This document shows, in pieces, positions 42,208 to 50,899 of a DNA stretch of 64,000 nt. The position numbers and the translations under genes were made by a program. The notes beneath the pieces were generated by a model. That model saw only the letters and a list, made by a program, of their open reading frames with translations, did no database searches and had not been told where the DNA came from. The stretch comes from Planctomycetota bacterium (GTDB lineage Bacteria; Planctomycetota; Planctomycetia; Gemmatales; Gemmataceae). Every line of letters begins with the position of its first letter. Position 1 is the first letter of the stretch. The stretch is taken from assembly GCA_029777335.1 (NCBI GenBank), contig JAKOSN010000092.1:1-64000 (forward strand), in the 5' to 3' direction.

Positions 42208-42278
42208 TGGACCGCCGGGGAGTTGAACCCCGCCCCCTGGTGTGCAAAACCAGGGTGATCGCCCGCGACCCGCAGCCC
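42208..42278 (-). tRNA. tRNA-Ala (anticodon TGC), 4-base D-loop, G3-U70 kept
   Basis: Acceptor GGGCTGC/GCGGTCC contains the G3-U70 wobble that defines alanine tRNAs; discriminator A. D-arm GGTCG-CGGG-CGATC has a four-base loop, and U8 is G. Anticodon arm CTGGT-TTTGCAC-ACCAG reads TGC. T-arm CGGGG-TTCAACT-CCCCG. Variable loop GGGG. No CCA. Confidence 0.85.
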
Positions 42279-42285
42279 ATCACAG

Positions 42286-42356
42286 AGGTCCGCCCGGGAA
42301 TTGAACCCGGTCCTCCTCCCTACCAAGGAGGCATGCCGCCGGAACACCTGCAGACC
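42286..42356 (-). tRNA. tRNA-Thr (anticodon GGT)
   Basis: Acceptor GGTCTGC/GCGGACC, discriminator T. D-stem GTGT/GCAT with loop TCCGGCG; positions 8 and 14 are A and T, the reverse of the normal U8-A14. Anticodon arm CCTCC-TTGGTAG-GGAGG reads GGT. T-arm CCGGG-TTCAATT-CCCGG. Variable loop 4. No CCA. Confidence 0.85.
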
Positions 42357-42402
42357 TTCGCTGGTACGCTCCTTGCGGACGGCGCACCAGAGCCAACCTC
42401 AG

Positions 42403-42475
42403 CGGTGCTTACGGGGGTCGAGCCCGTCCCTCTGCTTCGACAGAGCAGCGTGCAGAGCCGCTACACCAAAGCACC
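42403..42475 (-). tRNA. tRNA-Asp (anticodon GTC)
   Basis: Acceptor GGTGCTT/AAGCACC, seven perfect pairs; discriminator G, the Asp identity base. D-stem GTGT/GCAC, 9-base loop with GG; A21 is T. Anticodon arm CTGCT-CTGTCGA-AGCAG reads GTC. T-arm ACGGG-CTCGACC-CCCGT with C at 54 instead of T. Variable loop AGGG. No CCA. Confidence 0.87.
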
Positions 42476-42503
42476 GTGCGAGCCGAAGGCTCGTGCAAAC
42501 CAG

Positions 42504-42574
42504 CTCCGCAGGTTGGAGTCGAACCAACGTCTCCTGGTTCAGAGCCAGGGATTCTTCCGTTGAACCACTGCGGC
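42504..42574 (-). tRNA. tRNA-Gln (anticodon CTG)
   Basis: Acceptor GCCGCAG/CTGCGGA pairs except G1-A72; glutamine tRNAs characteristically have a weak 1-72 pair. Discriminator G, as expected. D-arm GTTC-AACGGAA-GAAT keeps A14, GG, A21. Anticodon arm CCTGG-CTCTGAA-CCAGG reads CTG. T-arm GTTGG-TTCGACT-CCAAC. Variable loop 4. No CCA. Confidence 0.88.
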
Positions 42575-42581
42575 CAATCAG

Positions 42582-42652
42582 TTCGGGGAGAAGGAGTCGA
42601 ACCTTCATCTGCGACTTCAAAGGACGCGGGCCTACCCTTAGCCGATCCCCGA
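42582..42652 (-). tRNA. tRNA-Gln (anticodon TTG)
   Basis: Acceptor TCGGGGA/TCCCCGA with the U1-A72 pair of Gln tRNAs; discriminator A rather than G. D-arm GGCT-AAGGGTA-GGCC is normal. Anticodon arm GCGTC-CTTTGAA-GTCGC reads TTG and has a T-T mismatch at 30-40. T-arm GAAGG-TTCGACT-CCTTC. Only one base separates it from tRNA-Gly. Confidence 0.82.
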
Positions 42653-42653
42653 G

Positions 42654-42724
42654 AGTGCTCCGTGGGAGTTGAACCCACCTGTCCGACCTGGCAAGCCGGT
42701 GCCTGACCGCTCGGCCAGGAGCAC
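42654..42724 (-). tRNA. tRNA-Gly (anticodon GCC)
   Basis: Acceptor GTGCTCC/GGAGCAC, discriminator T, the bacterial Gly identity base. D-arm GCCG-AGCGGTC-AGGC. Anticodon arm CCGGC-TTGCCAG-GTCGG reads GCC. T-arm GTGGG-TTCAACT-CCCAC. Variable loop ACAG. No CCA. Confidence 0.88.
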
Positions 42725-42742
42725 GAAGAAACGCTTTTCAAG

Positions 42743-42814
42743 CTGGGGAGCAGGGATTCGAACCCCGACCGTCTGCTTAACAGGCAGCCATGCTACCTTT
42801 GACACCACACCCCA
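42743..42814 (-). tRNA. tRNA-Asn (anticodon GTT), first gene of the array
   Basis: Acceptor TGGGGTG/CTCCCCA with a T-T mismatch at 6-67; discriminator G, as in Asn tRNAs. D-arm GTGT-CAAAGGTA-GCAT. Anticodon arm GCTGC-CTGTTAA-GCAGA reads GTT, with a G-A mismatch at 27-43. T-arm CGGGG-TTCGAAT-CCCTG. Variable loop 4. No CCA. Confidence 0.86.
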
Positions 42815-43445
42815 GTGAGTGGAACGGACTCCGAGCCGGGGAAGAAGTTCTTCTTCAGCTCGTTGTTGTGGAAAAGTAGTGTGTTTGGAGACTCCAGGAC
42901 AAAGGGCCAGGCATCATGTGATACCTGGCCCTTTGTCCCATGACAGGATGGTTCCGAGTATCACCAACGCGGTTGATCAGCGGTTCGATTGGTGGTCCCG
43001 CACGCTTGCCAGCGACGCAGGACCGTTTGGTGCTGATTCATGGGAAACCCGTGCTTGGTGGTTGTTCATCAATCCAGTGGCGACGAGGTGCTTGGAAATT
43101 ACTCGTTCGCACAATAGAGAGACGCACGCACGACGCAGAGGGTTCACCGAAAACCGCAGATTTTTCTTCGGAGTGTTGCGACCGTTCCGTTGCCAGGATG
43201 CCTGGACCTTGAGCAACGACCTGACGTATAACGCATCTCCCCTTGATTTGCCCGCCCCGAGGAGTGCTTGCGTGACGAGGGATCAGCCAGCTTCGCCGAT
43301 GGTGCCGGAGGTTGCCTGGAAGCGCACCCCGCTTCTTGGCGCGCATCTTGCCAGACCTCTCCAGGGTGACTGAAGGTGAAAGCGGCGGGCCTATCCTCCT
43401 TGCGTGAGCATGTGCCCCAGATTTTGATCCCGGAGGTCTCCTGTG
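42815..43445. other. Intergenic region upstream of the tRNA array and the second GT-C-like gene
   Basis: 631 bp with no supportable gene; frames seen on either strand have shuffled-looking composition. It contains a GAAGAAG-TT-CTTCTTC hairpin (42841-42856) and a 15-bp inverted repeat (listed). It must hold the tRNA array promoter, but I find no clear -35/-10 pair. Confidence 0.5.
42897..42938. repeat. 15-bp perfect inverted repeat upstream of the tRNA array
   Basis: GGACAAAGGGCCAGG (42897-42911) and CCTGGCCCTTTGTCC (42924-42938) pair completely across a 12-base loop. There is no flanking T-run on either strand. It lies about 80 bp upstream of the first tRNA and could be a terminator-like insulator or an old mobile-element end. 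Confidence 0.7.
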
Positions 43446-45608
43446 ATGCCCCCGACACTCACCGCGCGCACGTCCTGGTTGGCGCTTCCCAGACCCACAG
43501 GGATGGTGGAGGAGGAACCTCTCGCCGACGCGACTCCGCTTCCCTCCGCACGCTGGCCCTGGCTTCTGCTGACGGGCCTTCTGCTCGTCCAGTTCTTGCT
43601 GTTTCGGCAGTTCGTCGAGCGGGAAATCGCCTGGATGATGCCGCGTTCGTTCGACCAATCCGCTTACTTGCTGCACTCGTATCAGACCTATGAGGTCATG
43701 GTAGAGCGTGGCTTGTGGAAAGGGCTGGAGACCGGCCTCCGTCAGCCCGTGCCCAACGGATTGCTGCTCCATGTGCAGGGGGCGCTGATGCACTTCCTCT
43801 TTGGCCCGTCGCGGATGTCTGCGCTCAGCCTCAATTTCGTTTACTACGCTCTGTTGCAACTCGCGGTGGTGGCTGTCCTCCACTGGACGACCCGGCGCTG
43901 GAGTGTTGCGTTCCTCGGTCTGGGCTTGCTCCTGGCTGCGCTGTCGCCCTTTGGCCCCTGTGGCGGAATGGATGATTTTCGGATCGATTTTATCGCCTTC
44001 TGCCTCTATGGAGTGTGGATGTGTACGTTGGTCCGGTCGGGGTTCTTTCAGTCGCGCCGGTGGTCCCTCGTGGTGGGCGTGATGGCCCTGGTGATCGTTC
44101 TGTTTCGTTACATCACCTTTGTCTCCATTGTGACCATCCTTGGTGCTTACCTGGTCCTGCTAACAGGGCGATGGCTTCGCACTCGGCGCGACCGGGAACT
44201 CCACGCGGCGCTCGGACACCAGATTCGCAACCTGGTGTCTGCCAGCGTCATTTGCCTGGTATTTGCCGTCCCGGTCCTCCTCTGGCGAGCCCGAGCGTTG
44301 TATTCCTATTACGTGGTCAACTACATCCTGGGCGGCGATCACAACATTCGCGCTGCCGAGCTTGGGTTGCACTCGCTGATCCAACATGTGTCGTATTATC
44401 CGCTCTCCGTTCTCTTCGATCACAGCGGGATCTCGTTCCTGGTTCTCGGTGGGTTCATCTGTGCTCTCGGGCTGCTGTTGCGCTGGTTGAAGCCGATGGC
44501 CAGGGAAGAGCAGGCCAGTCCCCTGGCCCCTGGACTTCCGATCTGGCTTTACTTCGCCGTGGCGGGTCTGGTGCCGTTGGGCATCATGACGGTCTCGATC
44601 TCGAAATCGCCGATCACGGGCAACATTATCGTTCAGCCACTCTTCTGGTTGTTGCTCCTGCCGCTGGTGGCCTGGGCGCAGGCCCGCAAGGGGGTGTCGC
44701 TCACAACCGAACGGTGGTTGGCTGGAGTCGCCGGGGTTGGCCTCTTTGTTGGGATGAATGGGCAACTCCACGCAGCGTCCATTCATCGTTCTGGGACACT
44801 GCACCCCTACGACACAGAGCAGATGCTGGCTCTGATCCAGGATCTTCGGACCGAGCAACGCAATCTCTCCGTGGAGAAGGTACGGGTTGCCTCCGATACG
44901 CTTTCTGATTGGCTCTACTCCACGACCATGCAGGTTTATCTCTACGAACGCGAGCGGAAACTCGTGGACCTGTCTTCAACGCTCGGCAGTTCTCTCTTTG
45001 CGATTGGCGAGAAGGAAGCCCTTGCGAGCCTCGCCGAGGCAGACTTTGCGATTCTGCAGGAGAACTATCTGCAAGATAAGTCTTCGGTTTATCCGTTCCA
45101 TCACTCGATGCAACAGGTCCATCCTCAGTTACGCCGCTACTGTCAGGAGCATTTCACCCTGAAGGGGAAGTACGTGGTTCATGGCGACACCTACCTCCTT
45201 TATGTGCGGCCCTATCTGCAGGTAAAAAAATGTCCCTGGGGGTGGGTCACGCCCGAAGGAATCACTCTGACGGGAACAAGCAAAGCCTTGCAGCGATTCC
45301 CTGTTGTTGAGCTTCAAGGCGGCATTCCCAGCGAGCGATTTGCCAGCCTTCCCGGGATCGCCGCGCAGTTTCGCCTGGGCGAGGCTGCTCCGCGCACGAT
45401 CCCGGCGAAGATTCAGTTCAAGGGCAACGCCTACACCATTCGCCTGCGGATCGATCCAAAGGAATTGTCGGACCAGGATGCTCCCGTGGAGATCAGAATC
45501 GTTTTTGATCGGTTCTTCCGGGCACCAATGAGCGCAGGACATGAGGATGAACCACTGGCCGCCTTACCACCGTCCACGGTGCGGCTGTATCGCTCGTTGC
45601 CGGAGTAG
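43446..45608 (+). CDS. GT-C/GT39-like polytopic membrane protein
   Basis: 720 residues from ATG 43446; GTG at 43443 and ATG at 43503 are alternatives. About ten hydrophobic helices between 40 and 420 (WPWLLLTGLLLVQFLLFRQF, VVVGVMALVIVLFRYITF-like, IWLYFAVAGLVPLGIM) follow a polar N-terminus. The first loop has SFDQSAYLLHSYQTYE, an acidic loop as in GT-C glycosyltransferases. Residues about 450-720 form a soluble C-terminal domain. A dolichyl-phosphate-mannose-type or arabinosyl-type sugar transferase is conceivable; no decisive motif. Confidence 0.72.
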   Translation: MPPTLTARTSWLALPRPTGMVEEEPLADATPLPSARWPWLLLTGLLLVQFLLFRQFVEREIAWMMPRSFDQSAYLLHSYQTYEVMVERGLWKGLETGLRQPVPNGLLLHVQGALMHFLFGPSRMSALSLNFVYYALLQLAVVAVLHWTTRRWSVAFLGLGLLLAALSPFGPCGGMDDFRIDFIAFCLYGVWMCTLVRSGFFQSRRWSLVVGVMALVIVLFRYITFVSIVTILGAYLVLLTGRWLRTRRDRELHAALGHQIRNLVSASVICLVFAVPVLLWRARALYSYYVVNYILGGDHNIRAAELGLHSLIQHVSYYPLSVLFDHSGISFLVLGGFICALGLLLRWLKPMAREEQASPLAPGLPIWLYFAVAGLVPLGIMTVSISKSPITGNIIVQPLFWLLLLPLVAWAQARKGVSLTTERWLAGVAGVGLFVGMNGQLHAASIHRSGTLHPYDTEQMLALIQDLRTEQRNLSVEKVRVASDTLSDWLYSTTMQVYLYERERKLVDLSSTLGSSLFAIGEKEALASLAEADFAILQENYLQDKSSVYPFHHSMQQVHPQLRRYCQEHFTLKGKYVVHGDTYLLYVRPYLQVKKCPWGWVTPEGITLTGTSKALQRFPVVELQGGIPSERFASLPGIAAQFRLGEAAPRTIPAKIQFKGNAYTIRLRIDPKELSDQDAPVEIRIVFDRFFRAPMSAGHEDEPLAALPPSTVRLYRSLPE

Positions 45609-45638
45609 AGGCGTGGTGGGCACCAGGGGAGTGCAAGG

Positions 45639-45674
45639 ACACCGGGCTGACCTCATGAAAGGTCAGCCCGGTGT
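45639..45674. terminator. 15-bp stem-loop terminator between convergent genes
   Basis: ACACCGGGCTGACCT (45639-45653) pairs perfectly with AGGTCAGCCCGGTGT (45660-45674) around CATGAA, followed by GTTTCT. It lies between the GT-C-like gene (plus) and the DUF6800-type gene (minus) and can serve both. Confidence 0.75.
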
Positions 45675-45710
45675 GTTTCTGGCAGCTGTTACGAGGCCCG
45701 TCGCCACGGG

Positions 45711-45875
45711 TCACGCCTGTTGCGGTTCTTCCCAGAACGGGCTGATGGCGTGGATCTTCTTCAGAATAAGTTCGCGTTCACGACCATCCTTGGCGGCAGC
45801 CAGCTTGCTCTTCAGCTTCGCCAACTTCTTTTTGCGTTGATAGCGGCGGTTGAGTTCGATGCGACGCTCGACCAT
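45711..45875 (-). CDS. DUF6800-type small basic protein
   Basis: 54 residues from ATG 45875: starts MVERRIELNRRYQRKKKLAK and ends ISPFWEEPQQA. The Arg/Lys-rich single-helix form, with a C-terminal KKIHAISP motif, matches the short DUF6800 proteins common in planctomycetes (recognised from memory). It is likely a nucleic-acid- or ribosome-associated peptide, but the function is unknown. GAGGA lies upstream of the start. Confidence 0.8.
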   Translation of the reverse strand: MVERRIELNRRYQRKKKLAKLKSKLAAAKDGRERELILKKIHAISPFWEEPQQA

Positions 45876-45960
45876 CGGTCTACGATCCTCGGGGAATTTC
45901 GGGGTTAGCCATCCTCGCCAATCGGCATCCCTTGTTTTGTAGCGACTTTCTCAAAGAGAT

Positions 45961-46006
45961 CAACTGCTGCCCGGAGAGGAATCGCTTCCTTGCCGAGCAG
46001 CAGTTG
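45961..46006 (-). terminator. Stem-loop after the PQQ-propeller gene
   Basis: CAACTGCTGC (45961-45970) pairs with GCAGCAGTTG (45997-46006), and an inner AGGAA/TTCCT stem closes on GCGA. It begins 40 bp past the stop at 46046. On the minus strand it is followed by ATCTCTTTG, a weak U-rich stretch. Confidence 0.6.
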
Positions 46007-46045
46007 CATGGGAGTTCTGTGCCTAACTTGCCGCCTTCGCCGCGC

Positions 46046-49000
46046 TTAGCGCTCGATCTGAATCCGGCGCTTGATGATGGGCGGAGGAAGCGGAACCGGT
46101 TGTGGGACCGGGACCGCCACGTCCACCTGCGGACCAGGTCCGCGTTGCGGCAACTGGCTGCTCTTGTTCCCCGGGCCCGTGCCGGTGCCCTGGGTGCTGG
46201 AGCTATCGCTCGCCATCGAATGCGTGACCTTCATCATGTAGCTGATCAACTCGATCTTGCCACCGCGTGCATCGACGTTCAGAGCGTGATACTGCTGCAT
46301 GTTGCTGGTCAGATCTTCCTTATCATACAGCAGTTTTCCTGTGCGTTTGTCGATGCTCTTGGTGCAGACCGCCATCACCATGCGCTGATTGACGGCGCCC
46401 GGCGCCCAGCGTTGATAACGCGCGGTGAACAGGCAGATCGGCAGATCGTTGAACTGGTCGAGGATCAGCATCTGGTTGGGTACGCTGTTATGCCAGCGCA
46501 TCTTCCCGGTGCTCGATTCCCAGCAGTAGACCTCTCCGTTAACCGGCAGGCACTGCATGCCAGTCCCCGGCATCAGGTTGGACATCAGTCCGCCCCAGGG
46601 CATCAGCACGCGATCGGTTGGGCCATTGCAGGCGATATAGATATATTTGCGATCTTGCAACAGGTGGACCGATTGCATCTTCGCCAGGTGCTCGGGATCC
46701 ATCTTGGCCTTGAGCACCTGCTTCTGCTTGTTGACATCGACAACCGTGACCGAACCATCCGGTTCAATCACCCCCGCCAGATCCGTTCGCTCCGACTTGA
46801 GCACGATGGTGTTGGCCGGGAAACCCTGCGTCCAGGCATCCTTTCCCGTGAGGACATCGTAGAGACGCAGAGTAAGGCCACCCTTTTCATCGGTTTCCGA
46901 GTAGAGGATCGAACGGCCCATGGTACGGATGCGCTTCTGGTACTGCGCCGAGAAATCCTTGACCTTGATCTCGTAGCCATCGTGCATGCGGAGAGCACGA
47001 GTCCCGCCGGCGTTGCCGCCATCGTTCACTTCGACGACGTAGATGTATTCGCTGTCGTTGAAGATGTGTGCCGACTTCGGCATGTCGCTGCGGGACCACA
47101 ATGTCTTCCCGCTGACCGGATCGACGCCCACGAGGGCATCACTGGTTTGCAGCACGACGGCGGTCGGTGACAACGGGCCCGCCTGCCCCAGCCGTTGCGT
47201 CCAGCCATGCTGATACACGATCTGGAGGCTGCCATCGCGCGGGTCGTAGGAGTGGCTCCGATAACCCGGAATGGAAGACTGCCCCGAGAGATTCTTCTTC
47301 CACAGCACCTGCTTGTTGACTGGATCGAGAGCGAACACCATGTGACCCAGTTGCAGCACCACCAGGTGGCCAAGGTTCTGATACGGGAAGCGCGGCTGTT
47401 GCTGCGGATTGCGATAGTTGTTGAGCAGGGTCGCGAAGTGCGTCTGCTCCAACCCTTCGCTCCAGTATTCCTTGTTGGTGGTGGTATCGAAGACCTTCAA
47501 CTGGTGATAGTCGGTGCTGAACTTCAGCTGGAAGCGCTGGAAGAACGGCAAATCCTCGCCGTCACCCTCAAAGGTGTACAATCGGGTCTGGTAGGGGAAG
47601 TTCCCGCGTTGCTCTTCCGCCTTCATCTTGCCCATGCCGAAGCGAGTCGGCTCGTCGAGATAGGGGAGGAAACGCTTGTCTGTGGCCAGATCGTTGTAAT
47701 ACTCCAGCCCGGTGCGTCCGTCCTTGACGACAACCTTCGGATAATCCCGCCCCAGAACACGGTAATAATAGGCGGCATCTTCCATCAGGTTCTTGCGGGT
47801 CATCAGCCGGGCCAGCGCCTCAACCGCCCGGGCGCTGGTCTGGGAGTCATCCGGTTGCTCGCGGAGCACGCCAAGGTGTTGTTCTGCCTCAAGCAACGAT
47901 TTCGGATCATTGTCCTCGATCAGGCGCTCGGCCAGTTGCAAACGCGCTTCCTTGCCAACGTTGAACATCGAACCGAAGGTGTTGACAAAGTTGCGCAGCG
48001 AGGACAGGTCGCTGTCCTTCACTTCCTTCCAGCGCTTGGCGATCAGCGCTTCGAGCGGAGCGCGTTCTTCCCTGGTGGCGCGGGCCACCATGGAGGCGAT
48101 CCGGCCCTGCGCCCACACCGACGGAGACGCCTTGACGGCCGGTTGATCCACCACGCTCAGCAATTCCTGATCAGCGCCGAGCGTACCGAAGTTCATGTAC
48201 GCCTCGAAGGCGTCCACGAGTTTCTTCTGTTCCTCGCGGCCCTTGCCAAGCAGGCAGTAGTAGTTCCCCTTGCGCCGTTTCTCCTCGGCGGCATCACCCG
48301 GGACGGAGCACATCGCCTCGTATTCCTTGATGTACTGCTCGGCGGCGTTGAAGTCGCGCTGGAAATACTCGGTGAAGGACTCGTAGAGCTTGAGGCGTGC
48401 CTTTGCCACCATGTCCTGCGGCGGCTTGTTGCCAAGGGCGGTGCGCAGATCCTCGATGGCACCCTTCAGATCGCCCTTGTCCAGGCGGAGATCCCCGCGG
48501 CGGATCAACCCTTCCGGATCGGTTGACTTCTTGCTGAGCAGTTCATCGATCCGCTTCAGCTCGACATTCAGCTGAGGATAGGCCGCTACCTGGGTCACAT
48601 TCTGCGAGAGAACGGTGCCTTCGTAGAAGATCAGGTTGCCAGGGATTTCCTTCTTGCGCGAACGGGTGTGCGCCAGAGCGGTGCCCTTGACCACGTCGAT
48701 CACGCAGATCTCGGGTTCCTTGGTCGCGATGGCGTTCACCAGCGGCAGGTAGTAGATGTTATTGCTGGCGATCCCCTGGCCGGAAGGCATCCCGGTGTCA
48801 ACCCGCCACGCCTCGCTGCCATCTGCCAGGTTCAGACCACGGCAGGATTTCTTGCCCACGATAACCACCTTGCCCGCGAATACGCCCGCCAGGTAGAGAT
48901 CGTCGTCCTGCTTGGAATGCTTCCACACGCGGGTCCCGTCACGCAGATTCACACAATGCACCGACGAGGCATCGGGGGCGGTGAAGACCACCTTCCCCTC

Positions 49001-50899
49001 CGTGATGCAGGGAGCGGAGGTCTTCCAGTTGTTGATGTTCGGGACGGCGGGGATGTAACGACCATCCGGGCCAATGATCATCCCCGGAGGAATCCCCTTG
49101 TTGGGATCCCACGCCTGGGTGGAGCGGCCGCCTTCACGATAGGCATAGGCCCACACCAGGCTCCCTGAGAGTAGATCGACGCCCAGCACCGCCCCGGCGT
49201 TGGTGGGGCAGACCAGGATGCCTTCGCCGTAGGCCAGCTGCGACGCGTTGATGCGCCGGGCCAGATCCTGCACCATCTTGTCACGGGTGTCGGCCAGCCG
49301 TTGCGGCGAACCAACAAGCTTGCCGGTCGTCGGGTCGAGCGTCACCAGCCGCAGCGATTGGTTCTTTTCGGTCAGGACAAAGAGCTTGCCGTTCAAGGGC
49401 AGCGGAGCACCCAGGAAGTAGGTATCGCTCAGTTCGTTGTCCTTGTTGCCGTACTCGCCGGCTTCCCAGATCAACTTGCCACTATCCAGGTCGTAGGCCT
49501 GCAAGCGATTGTGGTTGATCGCCTCGCCGAGTTTGCCGTTGTAGGTGACCGGTTGCGGATTGTACGGGCTCTGCGTCGAGAAGGGCGGAACCGCCAGATC
49601 CTCGATGCAGTAGACGCGGGTGTTATCGGTGGTCAGCGTTCCCACCATCGAGTTCTCGAACAGAATCTCGGGCTTGCTGCCGTTGTTCAGGTAAATCTGC
49701 AACCACTGGTGCAGGTTGCCTGCATACTTCCCTTCCTTCTCAATGCGGTCAATGCTCCAGTTGGAAGGCGCTTCCCATTCCAGTTCGCCCGTCAGCACAT
49801 TGCGTGCATGAATGCCCCAGAAGCTGCGGTAGATCACCAGCGGCAGGGCTTTGCCTTCGCGGTTGATCGTGGCAGCGATGGGGAACGAGGCCGACAGCAC
49901 CGGCTGTTTGCTCCGTTCGAGCCAGTTAAAAGCCTGATCGAGATGGGTTTTGGTGGCATTTTCGCGGATGGTCGATTCCACCCACTTCGGTTCGAGGAAG
50001 GCAGTCCCGCCCTCGCCGCCCTGCCCCGTGCGGGAGGCCTTGCCGCCAAACATCGGCCAGTCGTACAGGCCAAACTCGACATTTTCGCTCTTGAGAGAAG
50101 CCACGTAGGTTTTCAGATCGTCGACCGACTTGGTGATGCGGCCCAGCTTCACCGATTGAGCCTTGGTCGCCAGGTTCTTCCAGGCGGTCTCCTCGTTGGC
50201 CTTGTCGCCCACGCGATGGAACGAAAGAGCTGCCTTGAAGAGGATGTTCGGGGGGAGTTTGCTGGCGCCTTCGCGCTGCATCAGCTTTTCGTAGCAAAGG
50301 GCGGCGTTGGTGTAGTTGCCACGATCAAGGTGGAAGGTGGCCAGCAGATTGACCGCATCCGCGCCCGCATCGGTGTAGAGGAACCGGGTCGTCACCTGGG
50401 CCAGCGTGGCGGGGTCGTTGTTCAGTTCCTTCGCCTGCTTGAGAAGGCTGGCGGCGGTCGGTCCATGAGTCTTCTTGTAGAACTCCAGCCCCTTGGGCGG
50501 GAGGTTGGCGACCATGCGGTTGGCCTCGGCGCGCACGCTGACGATGCTCTTGCCAACCTTGCCATCGGCTCCCTTGCGGGTCACCGACGCAAAGACGTCT
50601 TCCTTGATGTCAAGGAGTTGCTGGAGAATATCGACGGCGGTGGCCCAGTTTTCGTCCTGGATATAATCCTGAGCGGCAACGATCTGCTGCTCCAGACGAT
50701 CCTTGACGACCAGGTCGATGCCACTGGTCAAGCCGTTGGGATCGGTTGGTTGGCTGGGCGGCTGTTCGGTGGTGGGATCAACCGCGATCGGCGGCTTGCG
50801 GATGATGCGCTGAGCGGAAACCTGCTGCCAGCAAGTCAGAATGCCCAGCACGGCGAGGATCGCCAAGACGACGCTGGCTCTGCGTGAACTCCACGACAT
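46046..50899 (-). CDS. Very large secreted PQQ-type beta-propeller protein
   Basis: 1617 residues from ATG 50899. The signal peptide is VVLAILAVLGILTCWQQVSA. An N-terminal helical part (about 55-300) resembles TPR-like repeats. A first PQQ-like propeller runs about 330-830 (GLNLADGSEAWRVDTGMPSG, CVNLRDGTRVWKHS). A helical stretch follows at about 850-1090 (GDLRLDKGDLKGAIEDLRTA). A second propeller runs about 1150-1560 (FALDPVNKQVLWKKNL, GVDPVSGKTLWSRSDM). The tail is Pro-rich. No tungsten/PQQ-dehydrogenase catalytic motif is evident, so it is a binding or scaffold protein rather than an enzyme. Located at the periplasm or cell surface. Confidence 0.85.
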   Translation of the reverse strand: MSWSSRRASVVLAILAVLGILTCWQQVSAQRIIRKPPIAVDPTTEQPPSQPTDPNGLTSGIDLVVKDRLEQQIVAAQDYIQDENWATAVDILQQLLDIKEDVFASVTRKGADGKVGKSIVSVRAEANRMVANLPPKGLEFYKKTHGPTAASLLKQAKELNNDPATLAQVTTRFLYTDAGADAVNLLATFHLDRGNYTNAALCYEKLMQREGASKLPPNILFKAALSFHRVGDKANEETAWKNLATKAQSVKLGRITKSVDDLKTYVASLKSENVEFGLYDWPMFGGKASRTGQGGEGGTAFLEPKWVESTIRENATKTHLDQAFNWLERSKQPVLSASFPIAATINREGKALPLVIYRSFWGIHARNVLTGELEWEAPSNWSIDRIEKEGKYAGNLHQWLQIYLNNGSKPEILFENSMVGTLTTDNTRVYCIEDLAVPPFSTQSPYNPQPVTYNGKLGEAINHNRLQAYDLDSGKLIWEAGEYGNKDNELSDTYFLGAPLPLNGKLFVLTEKNQSLRLVTLDPTTGKLVGSPQRLADTRDKMVQDLARRINASQLAYGEGILVCPTNAGAVLGVDLLSGSLVWAYAYREGGRSTQAWDPNKGIPPGMIIGPDGRYIPAVPNINNWKTSAPCITEGKVVFTAPDASSVHCVNLRDGTRVWKHSKQDDDLYLAGVFAGKVVIVGKKSCRGLNLADGSEAWRVDTGMPSGQGIASNNIYYLPLVNAIATKEPEICVIDVVKGTALAHTRSRKKEIPGNLIFYEGTVLSQNVTQVAAYPQLNVELKRIDELLSKKSTDPEGLIRRGDLRLDKGDLKGAIEDLRTALGNKPPQDMVAKARLKLYESFTEYFQRDFNAAEQYIKEYEAMCSVPGDAAEEKRRKGNYYCLLGKGREEQKKLVDAFEAYMNFGTLGADQELLSVVDQPAVKASPSVWAQGRIASMVARATREERAPLEALIAKRWKEVKDSDLSSLRNFVNTFGSMFNVGKEARLQLAERLIEDNDPKSLLEAEQHLGVLREQPDDSQTSARAVEALARLMTRKNLMEDAAYYYRVLGRDYPKVVVKDGRTGLEYYNDLATDKRFLPYLDEPTRFGMGKMKAEEQRGNFPYQTRLYTFEGDGEDLPFFQRFQLKFSTDYHQLKVFDTTTNKEYWSEGLEQTHFATLLNNYRNPQQQPRFPYQNLGHLVVLQLGHMVFALDPVNKQVLWKKNLSGQSSIPGYRSHSYDPRDGSLQIVYQHGWTQRLGQAGPLSPTAVVLQTSDALVGVDPVSGKTLWSRSDMPKSAHIFNDSEYIYVVEVNDGGNAGGTRALRMHDGYEIKVKDFSAQYQKRIRTMGRSILYSETDEKGGLTLRLYDVLTGKDAWTQGFPANTIVLKSERTDLAGVIEPDGSVTVVDVNKQKQVLKAKMDPEHLAKMQSVHLLQDRKYIYIACNGPTDRVLMPWGGLMSNLMPGTGMQCLPVNGEVYCWESSTGKMRWHNSVPNQMLILDQFNDLPICLFTARYQRWAPGAVNQRMVMAVCTKSIDKRTGKLLYDKEDLTSNMQQYHALNVDARGGKIELISYMMKVTHSMASDSSSTQGTGTGPGNKSSQLPQRGPGPQVDVAVPVPQPVPLPPPIIKRRIQIER

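Noticed and set aside
41869-42258. Open reading frames on the plus strand over the tRNA array
   Set aside because: They read through the complements of tRNA arms and have repeated SNP/ESNL-type phrases from the conserved T-arms; no protein is likely.
42357-42402. Possible extra tRNA remnant in the 46-base gap between tRNA-Asp and tRNA-Thr(GGT)
   Set aside because: A CTGGT/ACCAG hairpin can form, but there is no T-arm or acceptor stem, so it is treated as a spacer.
43038-43883. 281-codon minus-strand frame upstream of and overlapping the second GT-C-like gene
   Set aside because: Low-quality composition, no domain, and it runs antisense into a well-formed membrane protein N-terminus.
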